In this document: piece after piece, positions 43,883-56,275 of the stretch
How positions within the stretch are numbered: position 1 is the stretch's first letter
Layout: the number at the start of each line of letters is the position of its first letter
Source: Lysobacter daejeonensis GH1-9
GTDB taxonomy: Bacteria; Pseudomonadota; Gammaproteobacteria; Xanthomonadales; Xanthomonadaceae
DNA: 64,000 nucleotides
Direction of reading: 5' to 3'
NCBI RefSeq assembly: GCF_000768355.1
Contig: NZ_AVPU01000008.1
Coordinates: 1-64,000, forward strand
Notes under the pieces: model-generated
Database searches by the model: none
Told to the model about the DNA's origin: nothing
The model's input: only the letters and a program-made list of their open reading frames with translations
Made by a program: the position numbers and the translations under genes

Positions 43883-44821
43883 ATGAATGCTTTCGCGCGC
43901 GGCCTGGCCGTGTTGATCACCACCGCAGCAACGCTGACCGGCGCCGCTGCCATTGCCCAGGGAAAGACCGTGCTTACCAACGACCGCGAAAAGGTCAGCT
44001 ACATGATCGGCCAGGACGTCGCGACCTCGATCGCGCCGGTGGGCCCGGACCTCGACGTCGCTGCCTTCGAGCGTGCGGTCAAGAACGCCTTTGACGGTGG
44101 CAAGCCGCTGCTGGAGGACAAGGATGCGCAGGCCGTGGGCAGCGCGCTGATGCAACGCATTGGCGTGCGCATGGGCAAGGCGCCTCCGGGCACCCAGGCC
44201 CCCGAGGTTGCCAAGGACAAGGTCGGCTATCTCGTGGGCGCCGACGTTGGCCGTTCGCTGGCCGGCATCAAGGAAGAAATCGAGTTGCCGGTGCTGATGC
44301 AGTCGGTGCGCACCGCGCTGGCCAAGCAGCCGTCGCTGCTGCCGGAAGCCGAGGCCAATGCCATCCGCGAGGCCTTCTCCCAGCGCATGCAGGCCAAGGC
44401 GCAGGCGCGTGCTGGCGAGCAGGCGCAGAAGAACAAGGCCGAGGGTGACGCCTTCCTGGCCAAGAACAAGTCGGTCAAGGGCGTGTTCACCACGCCGTCG
44501 GGCCTGCAGTACATGGTGCTGCGCCAGGGTTCGGGTCCGCGCCCGCAGGCCACCGACAAGGTGCGTGTGAACTACCACGGCACCCTGCTGGACGGCACCG
44601 TGTTCGACAGCTCGTACGATCGCGGCCAGGAGGCGGAGTTCCCGCTGAACCAGGTCATCGCCGGCTGGACCGAAGGCGTGGCGATGATGCCGGTGGGCAG
44701 CAAGTTCCGCTTCTGGATCCCGGGTGAGCTGGCCTACGGCGCGCGCGGAACCCCGGGCGGCCCGATCGGTCCGAACGCCACGCTGCAGTTCGACGTTGAG
44801 CTGATGGCGATCGTGCCGTAA
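43883..44821 (+). CDS. Exported FKBP-type peptidyl-prolyl isomerase with duplicated N-terminal domain
   Basis: 312 residues with a signal peptide (ARGLAVLITTAATLTGAAAIAQG). Two tandem FKBP N-terminal dimerisation-type segments are visible, VSYMIGQDVATSI (about 35-90) and VGYLVGADVGRSL (about 113-165). A long helix and a C-terminal FKBP domain follow (TPSGLQYMVLRQGSGPRP to the end; VRVNYHGTLLDGTVFDSSYDRG, FWIPGELAYGARGTPGGPIGPNATL). A periplasmic folding chaperone of the FkpA/Mip group. Paralogous to the next gene. Confidence 0.88.
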   Translation: MNAFARGLAVLITTAATLTGAAAIAQGKTVLTNDREKVSYMIGQDVATSIAPVGPDLDVAAFERAVKNAFDGGKPLLEDKDAQAVGSALMQRIGVRMGKAPPGTQAPEVAKDKVGYLVGADVGRSLAGIKEEIELPVLMQSVRTALAKQPSLLPEAEANAIREAFSQRMQAKAQARAGEQAQKNKAEGDAFLAKNKSVKGVFTTPSGLQYMVLRQGSGPRPQATDKVRVNYHGTLLDGTVFDSSYDRGQEAEFPLNQVIAGWTEGVAMMPVGSKFRFWIPGELAYGARGTPGGPIGPNATLQFDVELMAIVP

Positions 44822-44933
44822 CGGTACGTTCAGTCCACTCCCGACACATTCCGACGGCACGTTTCCGTGCCCCCTCCGCCGCACCGGCCCCCGTCGGCGC
44901 GGCGGTCGTCGCATCACGATGGAGTCCTGTTCC

Positions 44934-45710
44934 ATGAAGCAATCCGTGCGTCATATCGCCGTACTGGCCGCCGCCACCCTGGCGTTGGCCGCCTGCAACA
45001 AGCCCGCCGAGAAGGCCGAGGGCACCACCGCCGCTGACGCCGAGACCTCAGCCTCCACGGCGACCAAGATTCCGGGCCTGGAGGGTGAGAAGGCTCAGTC
45101 CGGCTACGTGATCGGCCTGGACATTGCCAAGTCGCTGGAGCCCGCCAAGGGCGAGTACGACCTCGACGCCATGATCAAGGGCCTGAAGGCCGGCGTGGCC
45201 GGTGAAAAGGCGCTGGTCGACGACAAGCAGGCGCAGGCCATCCGCGAGGCCTTCGGCCAGAAGATCCAGGCCAAGCGCATCGCCGAGATGATGGCCAAGG
45301 CCAAGAAGAACGCCGAGGACGGCACCAAGTTCCTGGCCGAGAACGGCAAGAAGGAAGGCGTGAAGACCACGGCCTCCGGCTTGCAGTACCAGGTCATCAC
45401 CGAGGGCACCGGCGCCAAGCCGAAGGCGACCGACGTGGTGAAGGTGCATTACAAGGGCACCCTGCTGGACGGCAAGACCTTCGACAGCTCCTACGATCGG
45501 GGCGAGCCGGTGGTGTTCCCGTTGCAGGGTGTGGTCCCGGGCTGGCAGGAAGGCCTGCAACTGATGACCGTGGGCAGCAAGTACAAGTTCTGGATCCCGG
45601 CCAAGCTGGGCTATGGCGAAGCCGGCACCCCGGGCGGCCCGATCGGTCCGAACGAGACGCTGGTGTTCGAGGTCGAGCTGCAGGACGTGGTGCAGCCGAG
45701 CAAGAAGTAA
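44934..45710 (+). CDS. FkpA/Mip-like FKBP lipoprotein
   Basis: 258 residues. Lipoprotein signal MKQSVRHIAVLAAATLALAAC (lipobox LAAC, Cys21). One N-terminal dimerisation domain (SGYVIGLDIAKSLEPAKGEYDLDAMIKGL), a Lys/Ala-rich long helix, and a C-terminal FKBP domain (VKVHYKGTLLDGKTFDSSYDRG; FWIPAKLGYGEAGTPGGPIGPNETL). Mip/FkpA-type prolyl isomerase acting in the periplasm. Likely a duplication of the preceding gene, 112 bp upstream. Confidence 0.92.
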   Translation: MKQSVRHIAVLAAATLALAACNKPAEKAEGTTAADAETSASTATKIPGLEGEKAQSGYVIGLDIAKSLEPAKGEYDLDAMIKGLKAGVAGEKALVDDKQAQAIREAFGQKIQAKRIAEMMAKAKKNAEDGTKFLAENGKKEGVKTTASGLQYQVITEGTGAKPKATDVVKVHYKGTLLDGKTFDSSYDRGEPVVFPLQGVVPGWQEGLQLMTVGSKYKFWIPAKLGYGEAGTPGGPIGPNETLVFEVELQDVVQPSKK

Positions 45711-45717
45711 GCCGCGC

Positions 45718-45746
45718 GGGCGATCGCTGTGATGCAGCGGTCGCCC
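45718..45746 (+). terminator. Terminator-like stem-loop after the FKBP lipoprotein gene
   Basis: GGGCGATCGCTG-TGATG-CAGCGGTCGCCC, 12-bp stem with one G-U pair, 7 bp beyond the stop. No T-run directly after it. Confidence 0.55.
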
Positions 45747-45792
45747 TGCGTCGGGCAGTTTGTTGCGTCATCGCACTGAAGGATTCCAAGGA

Positions 45793-47142
45793 ATGCGCGT
45801 CACCATTTTCGGCACCGGCTATGTGGGCCTGGTCACCGGTACCTGTCTGGCCGATGTCGGCCACGACGTGGTCTGCGTCGACATCGACGCGGCCAAGGTC
45901 GAGGGCCTGAACAACGGCATCATCCCGATCTTCGAGCCGGGGCTGGAGCCGATGGTGAAGGCCAACCATGCCGCGGGGCGCCTGCGTTTCACCACCGATG
46001 CTGCAGCGGCCATCACCCATGGCGACGTGGTGTTCATCGCGGTGGGCACTCCGCCGGACGAGGACGGCAGCGCGGACCTGAAGTACGTGCTGGCCGTGGC
46101 CCGCACCATTGGCCAGCACCTGGGCAAACCCGCGGTGGTGGTGGACAAGTCCACCGTGCCGGTGGGCACCGCGGACAAGGTGCGCGCGGCGATTGCCGCC
46201 GAGTTGGCCACGCGTGGCCAGGACATCGCATTCCACGTGGTGTCCAACCCCGAATTCCTGAAGGAGGGCGATGCGGTCAACGACTGCATGCGCCCGGATC
46301 GCATCGTGATCGGTGCCGACGATGCCGGCGCGGTGGAGAAGCTCAAGCGCCTGTACGCGCCGTTCAACCGCAACCACGAGCGCATCGTGGTGATGGACGT
46401 GCGCTCGGCCGAGCTGACCAAGTACGCCGCCAACGCGATGCTGGCGACCAAGATCAGCTTCATGAACGAGATCGCCAACATCGCCGAGCGCGTCGGCGCG
46501 GACATCGAGATGGTGCGGCAGGGTATTGGCTCGGACCCGCGCATTGGCTGGCACTTCATCTATCCCGGCGCCGGCTATGGCGGTTCCTGCTTCCCCAAGG
46601 ACGTGCAGGCGCTGGCCAAGACGGCGCAGCAGTACGGTTACAACGCCGAGTTGCTGAATTCGGTGGAGTCGGTCAACGACCGGCAGAAGGGCCACCTGTT
46701 CGAGTTGATGGCGCGCCATTACGGCGGCGTCGAGGCGCTGCGTGGCAAGACCGTGGCCGTGTGGGGCCTGGCGTTCAAGCCCAACACCGACGACATGCGC
46801 GAAGCGTCCAGCCGCACGCTGCTGGCGAAGTTGTGGGGGGCGGGCGCCAAGGTGCGCGCGTACGACCCGGAGGCGCACCACGAGGCGCAGCGTATCTTCG
46901 GCGAGCGTGATGACCTGCTGCTGTGCGATTCGGCCTACCAGGCGCTGGTGGACGTGGACGCGCTGGTGGTGGTGACCGAATGGAAGCAATTCCGCAGTCC
47001 GGACTTCGCCCGCGTGCGCGATGCGCTGCGCGACAAGGTGGTGTTCGATGGTCGCAACCTGTACCACCCGGACGAGCTGGAAGCGCTGGGTCTGGCGTAT
47101 TACGGCATCGGTCGTGGCCGATCGATCCAGGCGAGCGCATGA
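45793..47142 (+). CDS. ugd: UDP-glucose 6-dehydrogenase
   Basis: Oxidises UDP-glucose to UDP-glucuronate for exopolysaccharide or LPS synthesis. 449 residues. N-terminal Rossmann motif [46 protein letters not shown] and the catalytic Cys266 in [14 protein letters not shown] are intact. A C-terminal NAD-like domain ([20 protein letters not shown]) completes the fold. AAGGA lies 10 bp before the ATG. Overlaps slyX by 4 bp (ATGA). No polysaccharide cluster adjoins it. Confidence 0.96.
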   Translation: MRVTIFGTGYVGLVTGTCLADVGHDVVCVDIDAAKVEGLNNGIIPIFEPGLEPMVKANHAAGRLRFTTDAAAAITHGDVVFIAVGTPPDEDGSADLKYVLAVARTIGQHLGKPAVVVDKSTVPVGTADKVRAAIAAELATRGQDIAFHVVSNPEFLKEGDAVNDCMRPDRIVIGADDAGAVEKLKRLYAPFNRNHERIVVMDVRSAELTKYAANAMLATKISFMNEIANIAERVGADIEMVRQGIGSDPRIGWHFIYPGAGYGGSCFPKDVQALAKTAQQYGYNAELLNSVESVNDRQKGHLFELMARHYGGVEALRGKTVAVWGLAFKPNTDDMREASSRTLLAKLWGAGAKVRAYDPEAHHEAQRIFGERDDLLLCDSAYQALVDVDALVVVTEWKQFRSPDFARVRDALRDKVVFDGRNLYHPDELEALGLAYYGIGRGRSIQASA

Positions 47143-47369
47143 GCGGCGAGCTTGAACAGCGGCTGGTGGACCTGGAAACACGGCTCGCGTTCCAGGAGCA
47201 CTCATTGACTGAACTGAGTGACGCCCTGGCCGCGGCTCGCAATGACGAGACGCGCAACGCGCTGTTGCTGCACCGCGTGCTGGAAGAGCTGAAGCAGCTT
47301 CGCCTGGCGATGTCGAATGCGCCGCTGACCGGCGATCCCGCCAGCGAACCGCCTCCGCCGCACTATTGA
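47139..47369 (+). CDS. slyX: SlyX family protein
   Basis: 76 residues. Heptad-rich coiled coil [26 protein letters not shown], then a short tail ending in PPPPHY, the characteristic SlyX end. The function of SlyX is not established. ATG overlaps the ugd stop. Confidence 0.9.
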   Translation: MSGELEQRLVDLETRLAFQEHSLTELSDALAAARNDETRNALLLHRVLEELKQLRLAMSNAPLTGDPASEPPPPHY

Positions 47370-47433
47370 TACCTGTCCGTTGGCCGCTGCGGTGCTTACG
47401 TGCGGCGCGGATGCATCACGCAAGAGAGACACC

Positions 47434-48126
47434 ATGAGCAACAGCCTTCGCGACCAGCTGCTCGGCCTCGGATTCACCGCACCGGCCAAACCCGAGCGTT
47501 CCGACAAGCCCAGTGCTGGCAAGCCCGGTGCGGGCAGGCCTGGCACGGGCAAGTCGGGTCCGGCCCGCGACAGCGGAAAGGGGCGTCCGGGTGGTCACCC
47601 GCACCCGCGCGGTGGTGGTGGAAAGGGGGAACAGGGGCGACCCGGCCACCCCGGCGGTGGGCGACCCCAGGGGCAGAAGTCCGGCAAACCCGCGAGCCGC
47701 GAAGACATTGACCTTGCCAAGGCTTACGCCATCCGCGCCCAACGCGAGAAGGACGAACGCATCGCCGCGGAAAAGGCGAAGCAGGAAGAAGCGCGGATCA
47801 AGCGCGAGGCCCGCGCCAAGCTGGCCGAGTTCATCAAGGACAAGGGCCTGAACGTGGCCGATGCCGAGATCGCACGCCATTTTCCCTACGGCGGCAAGAT
47901 CAAGCGCATCTACGTGACCGCCGAACAGCTGAAGGCGCTCAACGCCGGCGAGTTGGGCGTGGTGCAACTGGAGGGGCGCTACCTGCTGGTGACCGCCGAG
48001 GTGCTTGCGCAGGCCGAGGCGATTTTCGCGCAGGCAGTGGCGCTCAAGGTGGATCCGAATGCGCCCGCCGAAGAAGACCCGTACAGCGACCCGGCGTTCC
48101 AGGTGCCGGACGACCTGGTCTGGTGA
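47434..48126 (+). CDS. DUF2058 (YaiL-like) protein
   Basis: 230 residues. N-terminal MSNSLRDQLLGLGF and the C-terminal two-thirds (REDIDLAKAYAIRAQREKDERIAAE; NVADAEIARHFPYGGKIKRIYVTAEQLKALNAGEL) are DUF2058. Between them, residues 18-88 are a basic Gly/Pro/Lys/Arg-rich low-complexity stretch, longer than in E. coli YaiL. YaiL has been proposed to bind nucleoprotein; its role is unclear. It follows slyX by 64 bp. Confidence 0.85.
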   Translation: MSNSLRDQLLGLGFTAPAKPERSDKPSAGKPGAGRPGTGKSGPARDSGKGRPGGHPHPRGGGGKGEQGRPGHPGGGRPQGQKSGKPASREDIDLAKAYAIRAQREKDERIAAEKAKQEEARIKREARAKLAEFIKDKGLNVADAEIARHFPYGGKIKRIYVTAEQLKALNAGELGVVQLEGRYLLVTAEVLAQAEAIFAQAVALKVDPNAPAEEDPYSDPAFQVPDDLVW

Positions 48127-48201
48127 GGGGCATGGGGCGCGGTGATGCGCGCCCCATGCAGGTCAGTCGGGTGGCGATCGCCACCGGCAGACATCGCACA
48201 G

Positions 48202-48912
48202 TCAGAACTTTTCGCCGACCGGCAGATAACGCCATTCTCCCACCGGCATCTTGTTCAGCGAGATCCGGCCGATGCGCAAACGCCGGATGGAGACCACATC
48301 GAGCCCGACCTCGCGGCACATGTGGCGCAACTGCCCGGGCTGCACGGCCTTGATGGCAAAACGCAGCCGGGTCTCGTTCTGCCAGCTGACCTTGCACGGT
48401 GGCAGTGCGCTGCCACGGTAGTGAAGGCCATTGGCGAGCCTGCTCATGCCGTAGGGCGCGATGCTGCCAGCCACCTCGACCACGAACTCCTGCTCGATGA
48501 GCGCGTATTCTTCGGTCAACCGGCGGCGGACCCGGCCGTCCTGGGTGAGCACCAGCAGGCCACTGGCTTCAGCGTCCAGCGGCATCAGTGGCGCCAGCCG
48601 GTGGAAATGGCGCTTGAGCATGCGCACTTCCGACATATCGCCCTCGGCGCGTGTCGCGGGCGTCACCAAGGCCGCCGCGTCCTGGATATCCACGCCAGCG
48701 GGCTTGTGCAGCAGCATCGTGGCCGGCTCGATGGGCTCCAGGCGGGCACCGGGTGCGAGCTCCAACTTCTGCGCAGCCACCATGGCCTGCGGTTCCTCCA
48801 CGACCTGGCCATCGACCAGCACCCAGCCGCCTTCGATGTACTGCTGGGCGTCCGCACGGGAACAACCAAGCAACTCGGCGATGCGTTTGTCGAGGCGGGT
48901 AGGTTCGGACAT
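48202..48912 (-). CDS. RsuA/RluF-family RNA pseudouridine synthase
   Basis: 236 residues: N-terminal S4 domain (TRLDKRIAELLGCSRADAQQYIEGGWVLVDGQ) and a catalytic domain with MPLDAEASGLLVLTQDGRV holding the Asp. It lacks the second Arg-Leu of the usual GRLD motif (PLD instead), as seen in RluF-like members. ATG before SEPTRLDK. Modified RNA position unknown. Divergent from the RIO kinase gene, 93 bp away. Confidence 0.88.
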   Translation of the reverse strand: MSEPTRLDKRIAELLGCSRADAQQYIEGGWVLVDGQVVEEPQAMVAAQKLELAPGARLEPIEPATMLLHKPAGVDIQDAAALVTPATRAEGDMSEVRMLKRHFHRLAPLMPLDAEASGLLVLTQDGRVRRRLTEEYALIEQEFVVEVAGSIAPYGMSRLANGLHYRGSALPPCKVSWQNETRLRFAIKAVQPGQLRHMCREVGLDVVSIRRLRIGRISLNKMPVGEWRYLPVGEKF

Positions 48913-49005
48913 GACCGGATTCGTGGCGACGGGCTGCAAGTGTAATGATATGCGGCCCGATGATCTGGAAATGGGTTGTCGCCGCCGCTCCATGTTCAGG
49001 AACCC

Positions 49006-49863
49006 ATGAAGACTCCCCCCGGCTTGCAGCCATTGATCGACGACGGCGTGATCGACGAAGTGATGCGTCCCCTCAAGAGCGGCAAGGAGGCGGCGGTGTA
49101 CGTGGTGCGCTCAGGCGATGACGTCCGTTGCGCCAAGGTCTACAAGGACATGGCCCAGCGCAGCTTCCAGCAGCGGGTCCAGTACCAGGAGGGCCGCAAG
49201 GTGCGCGGCAGCCGCGAGGCCCGTGCCATCGGCAAGGCCAGCAAGTATGGGCGCAAGCAGCAGGAGACCGCCTGGAAGAATACCGAGGTAGACGCGCTGT
49301 ACCAGTTGCGCGATGCGGGCGTACGCGTTCCCGAGCCCTTTGGCTACTACCACGGCGTGCTTGTGATGGAACTAGTGACCGACGCCGACGGCCATTCCGC
49401 GCCCCGGCTGGGCGAGGTGGAGCTTGCGCCGGACCAGGCGCGCGGCTTCCACCGGTTCCTGGTCCGCCACATCGTGAAGATGCTGTGCGTCGGGCTGATC
49501 CACGGCGACCTGTCGGAGTACAACGTGTTGGTCGCACCTGATGGCCCGGTCATCATCGACTTCCCGCAGGTGGTGAGCGCCGCGGGCAACAATGCCGCGC
49601 GCACGATGCTGTTGCGCGACGTCAACAACATCACCGCCAGTCTGGGCCGTTGGGCGCCCGATCTGTTGGACACCTGGTACGCGGAAGAGATGTGGGCGTT
49701 GTTCGAGGCTGGCGAGCTGCATCCGAATAGCGAGCTCACCGGCGAGTTCGAGCACGACACCACGGTGGCCGACGTCGACAGCGTGCGGCACGCGATCAAC
49801 GACGCCCGCGAGGAAGCGCTGATCCGCCAGCAGGGCCGCGAGGCCGCGGCCGCGGCGGACTAG
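49006..49863 (+). CDS. RIO-type serine/threonine protein kinase
   Basis: 285 residues resembling RIO1: LKSGKEAAVYVVRSGDDVRCAKVYKD (ATP-binding loop with Lys), catalytic HGDLSEYNVLV (Asp168) and metal-binding IIDFPQVV. In archaea and eukaryotes RIO kinases act in small-subunit ribosome maturation; the bacterial role is largely unknown. ATG preceded by CAGGA. It ends 7 bp before the converging metH stop. Confidence 0.9.
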   Translation: MKTPPGLQPLIDDGVIDEVMRPLKSGKEAAVYVVRSGDDVRCAKVYKDMAQRSFQQRVQYQEGRKVRGSREARAIGKASKYGRKQQETAWKNTEVDALYQLRDAGVRVPEPFGYYHGVLVMELVTDADGHSAPRLGEVELAPDQARGFHRFLVRHIVKMLCVGLIHGDLSEYNVLVAPDGPVIIDFPQVVSAAGNNAARTMLLRDVNNITASLGRWAPDLLDTWYAEEMWALFEAGELHPNSELTGEFEHDTTVADVDSVRHAINDAREEALIRQQGREAAAAAD

Positions 49864-49870
49864 GCAACGT

Positions 49871-52558
<2,688 letters not shown>

Positions 52559-52673
52559 GGGATTCAGTTGCCTGCGGCCGTGGACGGCCGGAGATCACGA
52601 ACAGAGGGGGACGTGCGGTTGGCCGGTACGGCCCAGCTGGAGCGGTTCACGGACAACGTACGATTGCAGCCAG

Positions 52674-53774
52674 TCACGCGGCGTTCTCCAGGTCAGGGCG
52701 CACACGCGGAGGCGCGTTGGCCACCGCCTCGGCGATGGCGGCAATGTGCTCTGGCGTGGTGCCGCAACAGCCGCCCACCAGGTTCAGCAGGCCCGCCTCG
52801 GCAAAGCTGCGAAGCACGGCCGCCATGTCTTCCGGCGTCTCGTCGTAGCCGCCAAACGCATTGGGCAGGCCTGCGTTGGGATGGCAACTGACGTAGGCAT
52901 CGGCCACCTGGGCCAGCACGTCGACATGCACGCGCAGGTCCTTGGCGCCCAGCGCGCAGTTCAGGCCAATGGCCAAGGGTTGCGCATGGCGCAGCGAGTA
53001 CCAGAATGCCTCGGCCGTCTGCCCCGATAGGGTGCGGCCGGAGGCATCGGTGATGGTGCCGGAGATCATCACTGGCAGGCGGGCGTCACGGGCCTCGAAA
53101 GCCTCCTCGATGGCGAACAGCGCGGCCTTGGCGTTGAGCGTGTCGAACACGGTCTCCACCATCAGGATGTCGGCACCACCGTCGATCAGCCCGTCGGCGG
53201 CCTCACGGTAGGCCACGCGCAGCTCGTCGAAGCTGATGGCGCGGAAACCCGGGCGATTGACGTCCGGGCTGAGAGAGGCGGTGCGGCTGGTCGGCCCCAG
53301 CACGCCGATCACGAAGCGCGGATGGGATGGGTCGTGGATTTCAGCTTCGTCACAGGCCGCGCGGGCGAGGCGCGCGCCTTCGACGTTCAACTCGCGCGCC
53401 AGGTGCTGCAGGCCGTAGTCCGCCAGCGAAATGGTGGTCGAATTGAACGTGTTGGTTTCGATCAGGTCCGCGCCCGCATCGAGATACTGGCGGTGGATGC
53501 CGGTGATGATGTCCGGACGGGTCAGGCTGAGCAGGTCGTTGTTGCCGCGCTGGTCGTGGCCGCAGCCGCAACCTTCGCCGTGGGCGTGGCCGCTCGTTGG
53601 CGACCACAGGCGGTCATAGCCCTCGGCGAAGCGTTCGCCGCGATAGTCGCCTTCCTCCAGCTGGTGCCGCTGGATCATGGTGCCCATCGCCCCGTCGATG
53701 ATCAGGATGCGTTCGCGCAACTGCTGCTGCAGGGCTTCGGCACGGGCGGGGTTGAGCCAGGGGAGGGTGTTCAT
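52674..53774 (-). CDS. metH: Methionine synthase homocysteine-binding domain, separate gene
   Basis: 366 residues equal to MetH module 1 (homocysteine S-methyltransferase): [32 protein letters not shown], the zinc Cys in [12 protein letters not shown] and the Cys pair in [14 protein letters not shown]. It also contains a His/Cys-rich loop [13 protein letters not shown] (residues 63-75) before [12 protein letters not shown], not usual in MetH. Located 10 bp after the ArsR-methyltransferase gene and 115 bp before the rest of metH, so the three form an operon. Confidence 0.94.
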   Translation of the reverse strand: MNTLPWLNPARAEALQQQLRERILIIDGAMGTMIQRHQLEEGDYRGERFAEGYDRLWSPTSGHAHGEGCGCGHDQRGNNDLLSLTRPDIITGIHRQYLDAGADLIETNTFNSTTISLADYGLQHLARELNVEGARLARAACDEAEIHDPSHPRFVIGVLGPTSRTASLSPDVNRPGFRAISFDELRVAYREAADGLIDGGADILMVETVFDTLNAKAALFAIEEAFEARDARLPVMISGTITDASGRTLSGQTAEAFWYSLRHAQPLAIGLNCALGAKDLRVHVDVLAQVADAYVSCHPNAGLPNAFGGYDETPEDMAAVLRSFAEAGLLNLVGGCCGTTPEHIAAIAEAVANAPPRVRPDLENAA

Positions 53775-53784
53775 GCGGGACTGC

Positions 53785-54726
53785 CTACCTTGCAACCAGC
53801 GGCTTGCGCGCAATGAGCGCGATGACTTCGAAATGGGGCGGACGGCGCTCGCGGGTGACGGTCTCGCAGGAGACGATGTCGAAACCGGCGCGGCTTGCAA
53901 AACGGCTCAGCTCCTTCTCGCTGAAGCCCAGGTTGACGTGGCCAAAGCCTTCGACCGCGGTGCGATGCTCATGTTTGGCCAGGCTGGTCAGCAGCAATCG
54001 GCCGCCGGGACGCAGCACGCGCGAGGCTTCCAGCACTGCTTGTGCCGGGTGCTCGGCGTAGGTCAACGCGTGCATCAGCACGACGAGGTCGAACTGTTCG
54101 TCAGCGAAGGGCAGGGCGTGCATATCGCCCTCGCGGACCTCCACGTTCTTCAGCTTGCGCAGGCGCTCGGAGGCGGCCAGCACTACCTTCGTGCTGGAAT
54201 CCAGGCACACGTAACGGCGCGAATGCGGGGCCAGCAGTTCGGCCAGCACGCCATCGCCGGAAGCAATGTCCAGCACGTCCCCGGGCTCCAGCAGCGGCAG
54301 CGCCGAGCGCGCCATGGCTTCCCACGTACGCCCGGGCGAGTAATGGCGCTCCATGTCGCCGGCCACCGAGTCGGCCCAGTTCTGGTCGGCGGCGCGACTG
54401 GCCAGCACCTCGGTGACGCGGTCGGCGTCCTGGCGCAGCAGCGGATCGTCGCTACCCTCGCGCAGGGTTTGCCACAATGCGCGCTGCGCCGTGTCCAGGG
54501 CGGTGTCGTCGAACCGGTAGTAGGCCGATACGCCCGCGCGGCGATCGCGCACCAGCCCGGCTTCCTTCAGCTTGGCCAGGTGGGTGGACACCCGCGGCTG
54601 GGCCAGGCGGGTGATGGCGGAAAGCTCCGCCACGGTCAGTTCCTCGCGTTCCAGCAGGGCCAGCAGTCGCACGCGGGTGGCGTCGGCGAATACCTTGAGT
54701 CGGGACGACCAGCCTTCCAGATCCAT
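53785..54726 (-). CDS. sahR: ArsR-type regulator fused to a SAM-methyltransferase domain (SahR-like)
   Basis: 313 residues. N-terminal winged helix ([45 protein letters not shown]), then a class I methyltransferase fold with motif [16 protein letters not shown] and motif [12 protein letters not shown]. ArsR proteins with this fusion are known as SAH-responsive SahR repressors of methionine-cycle genes. Its position immediately upstream of metH supports that role; the ligand is inferred. It is a DNA-binding regulator, not necessarily a working methylase. Confidence 0.85.
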   Translation of the reverse strand: MDLEGWSSRLKVFADATRVRLLALLEREELTVAELSAITRLAQPRVSTHLAKLKEAGLVRDRRAGVSAYYRFDDTALDTAQRALWQTLREGSDDPLLRQDADRVTEVLASRAADQNWADSVAGDMERHYSPGRTWEAMARSALPLLEPGDVLDIASGDGVLAELLAPHSRRYVCLDSSTKVVLAASERLRKLKNVEVREGDMHALPFADEQFDLVVLMHALTYAEHPAQAVLEASRVLRPGGRLLLTSLAKHEHRTAVEGFGHVNLGFSEKELSRFASRAGFDIVSCETVTRERRPPHFEVIALIARKPLVAR

Positions 54727-54745
54727 TGAGCACCTTTAATCAATC

Positions 54746-54763
54746 TATCGCGATATAGCGATA
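54746..54763. promoter_or_regulatory. TATCGC-N6-GCGATA palindrome, candidate SahR operator
   Basis: TATCGC-GATATA-GCGATA, a perfect 6-bp inverted repeat, 20-37 bp upstream of the regulator's start codon in an AT-rich gap. It suggests autoregulation of the sahR-metH operon. Confidence 0.7.
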
Positions 54764-54810
54764 ATTGTGGCCGGTGCGGTGGCGAGGGTCAAGCCGCGTG
54801 ACCTTGATCA

Positions 54811-54840
54811 TTGGGGTTCGGCAACAGGGACGGCTACAAT
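54811..54840 (+). promoter_or_regulatory. Promoter of the acyl-CoA dehydrogenase gene
   Basis: TTGGGG (54811-54816), 18 bp, TACAAT (54835-54840), 57 bp before the GTG start; a TTGATC lies 8 bp earlier. Confidence 0.5.
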
Positions 54841-54896
54841 TGCAAACGTAACCAATCGCGGGCGCACGCCGCCCAACAGCCAGTCGAGGTGCTTTC

Positions 54897-56057
<1,161 letters not shown>

Positions 56058-56275
56058 TCTCCCATGAAACGCCTGCAAGGCAAAGCCGCGCCCGCCACCG
56101 CCTGCCATGTGCATCGCGGTGGCGATCGCCGCGATAAACCGATCGCCCGTCGCGGCGTCTCTGTCGACCTCTCCAAAGGGTCGGACGAGGCGTGCCACGG
56201 TGTTGTTCCCCGCTGACTTTCCCCGACTGGCCTGCGCGAAAGCGTGGGCCTCACTGCATTGGAACTACCGTACCC
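56058..56275 (+). promoter_or_regulatory. Leader of the NAD-glutamate dehydrogenase gene
   Basis: 218 bp with a short open frame (ATG 56064 to TGA 56216, 50 codons) lacking an obvious homologue and ribosome-binding site. A GC-rich inverted repeat ATCGCGG / CCGCGAT lies at about 56114-56136. It could fold as a regulatory leader; no named riboswitch is recognised. Confidence 0.35.

Noticed and set aside
54101-54325. A possible small minus-strand gene inside the SahR-like gene
   Set aside because: Alternate-frame shadow; the methyltransferase motifs lie in the longer frame.
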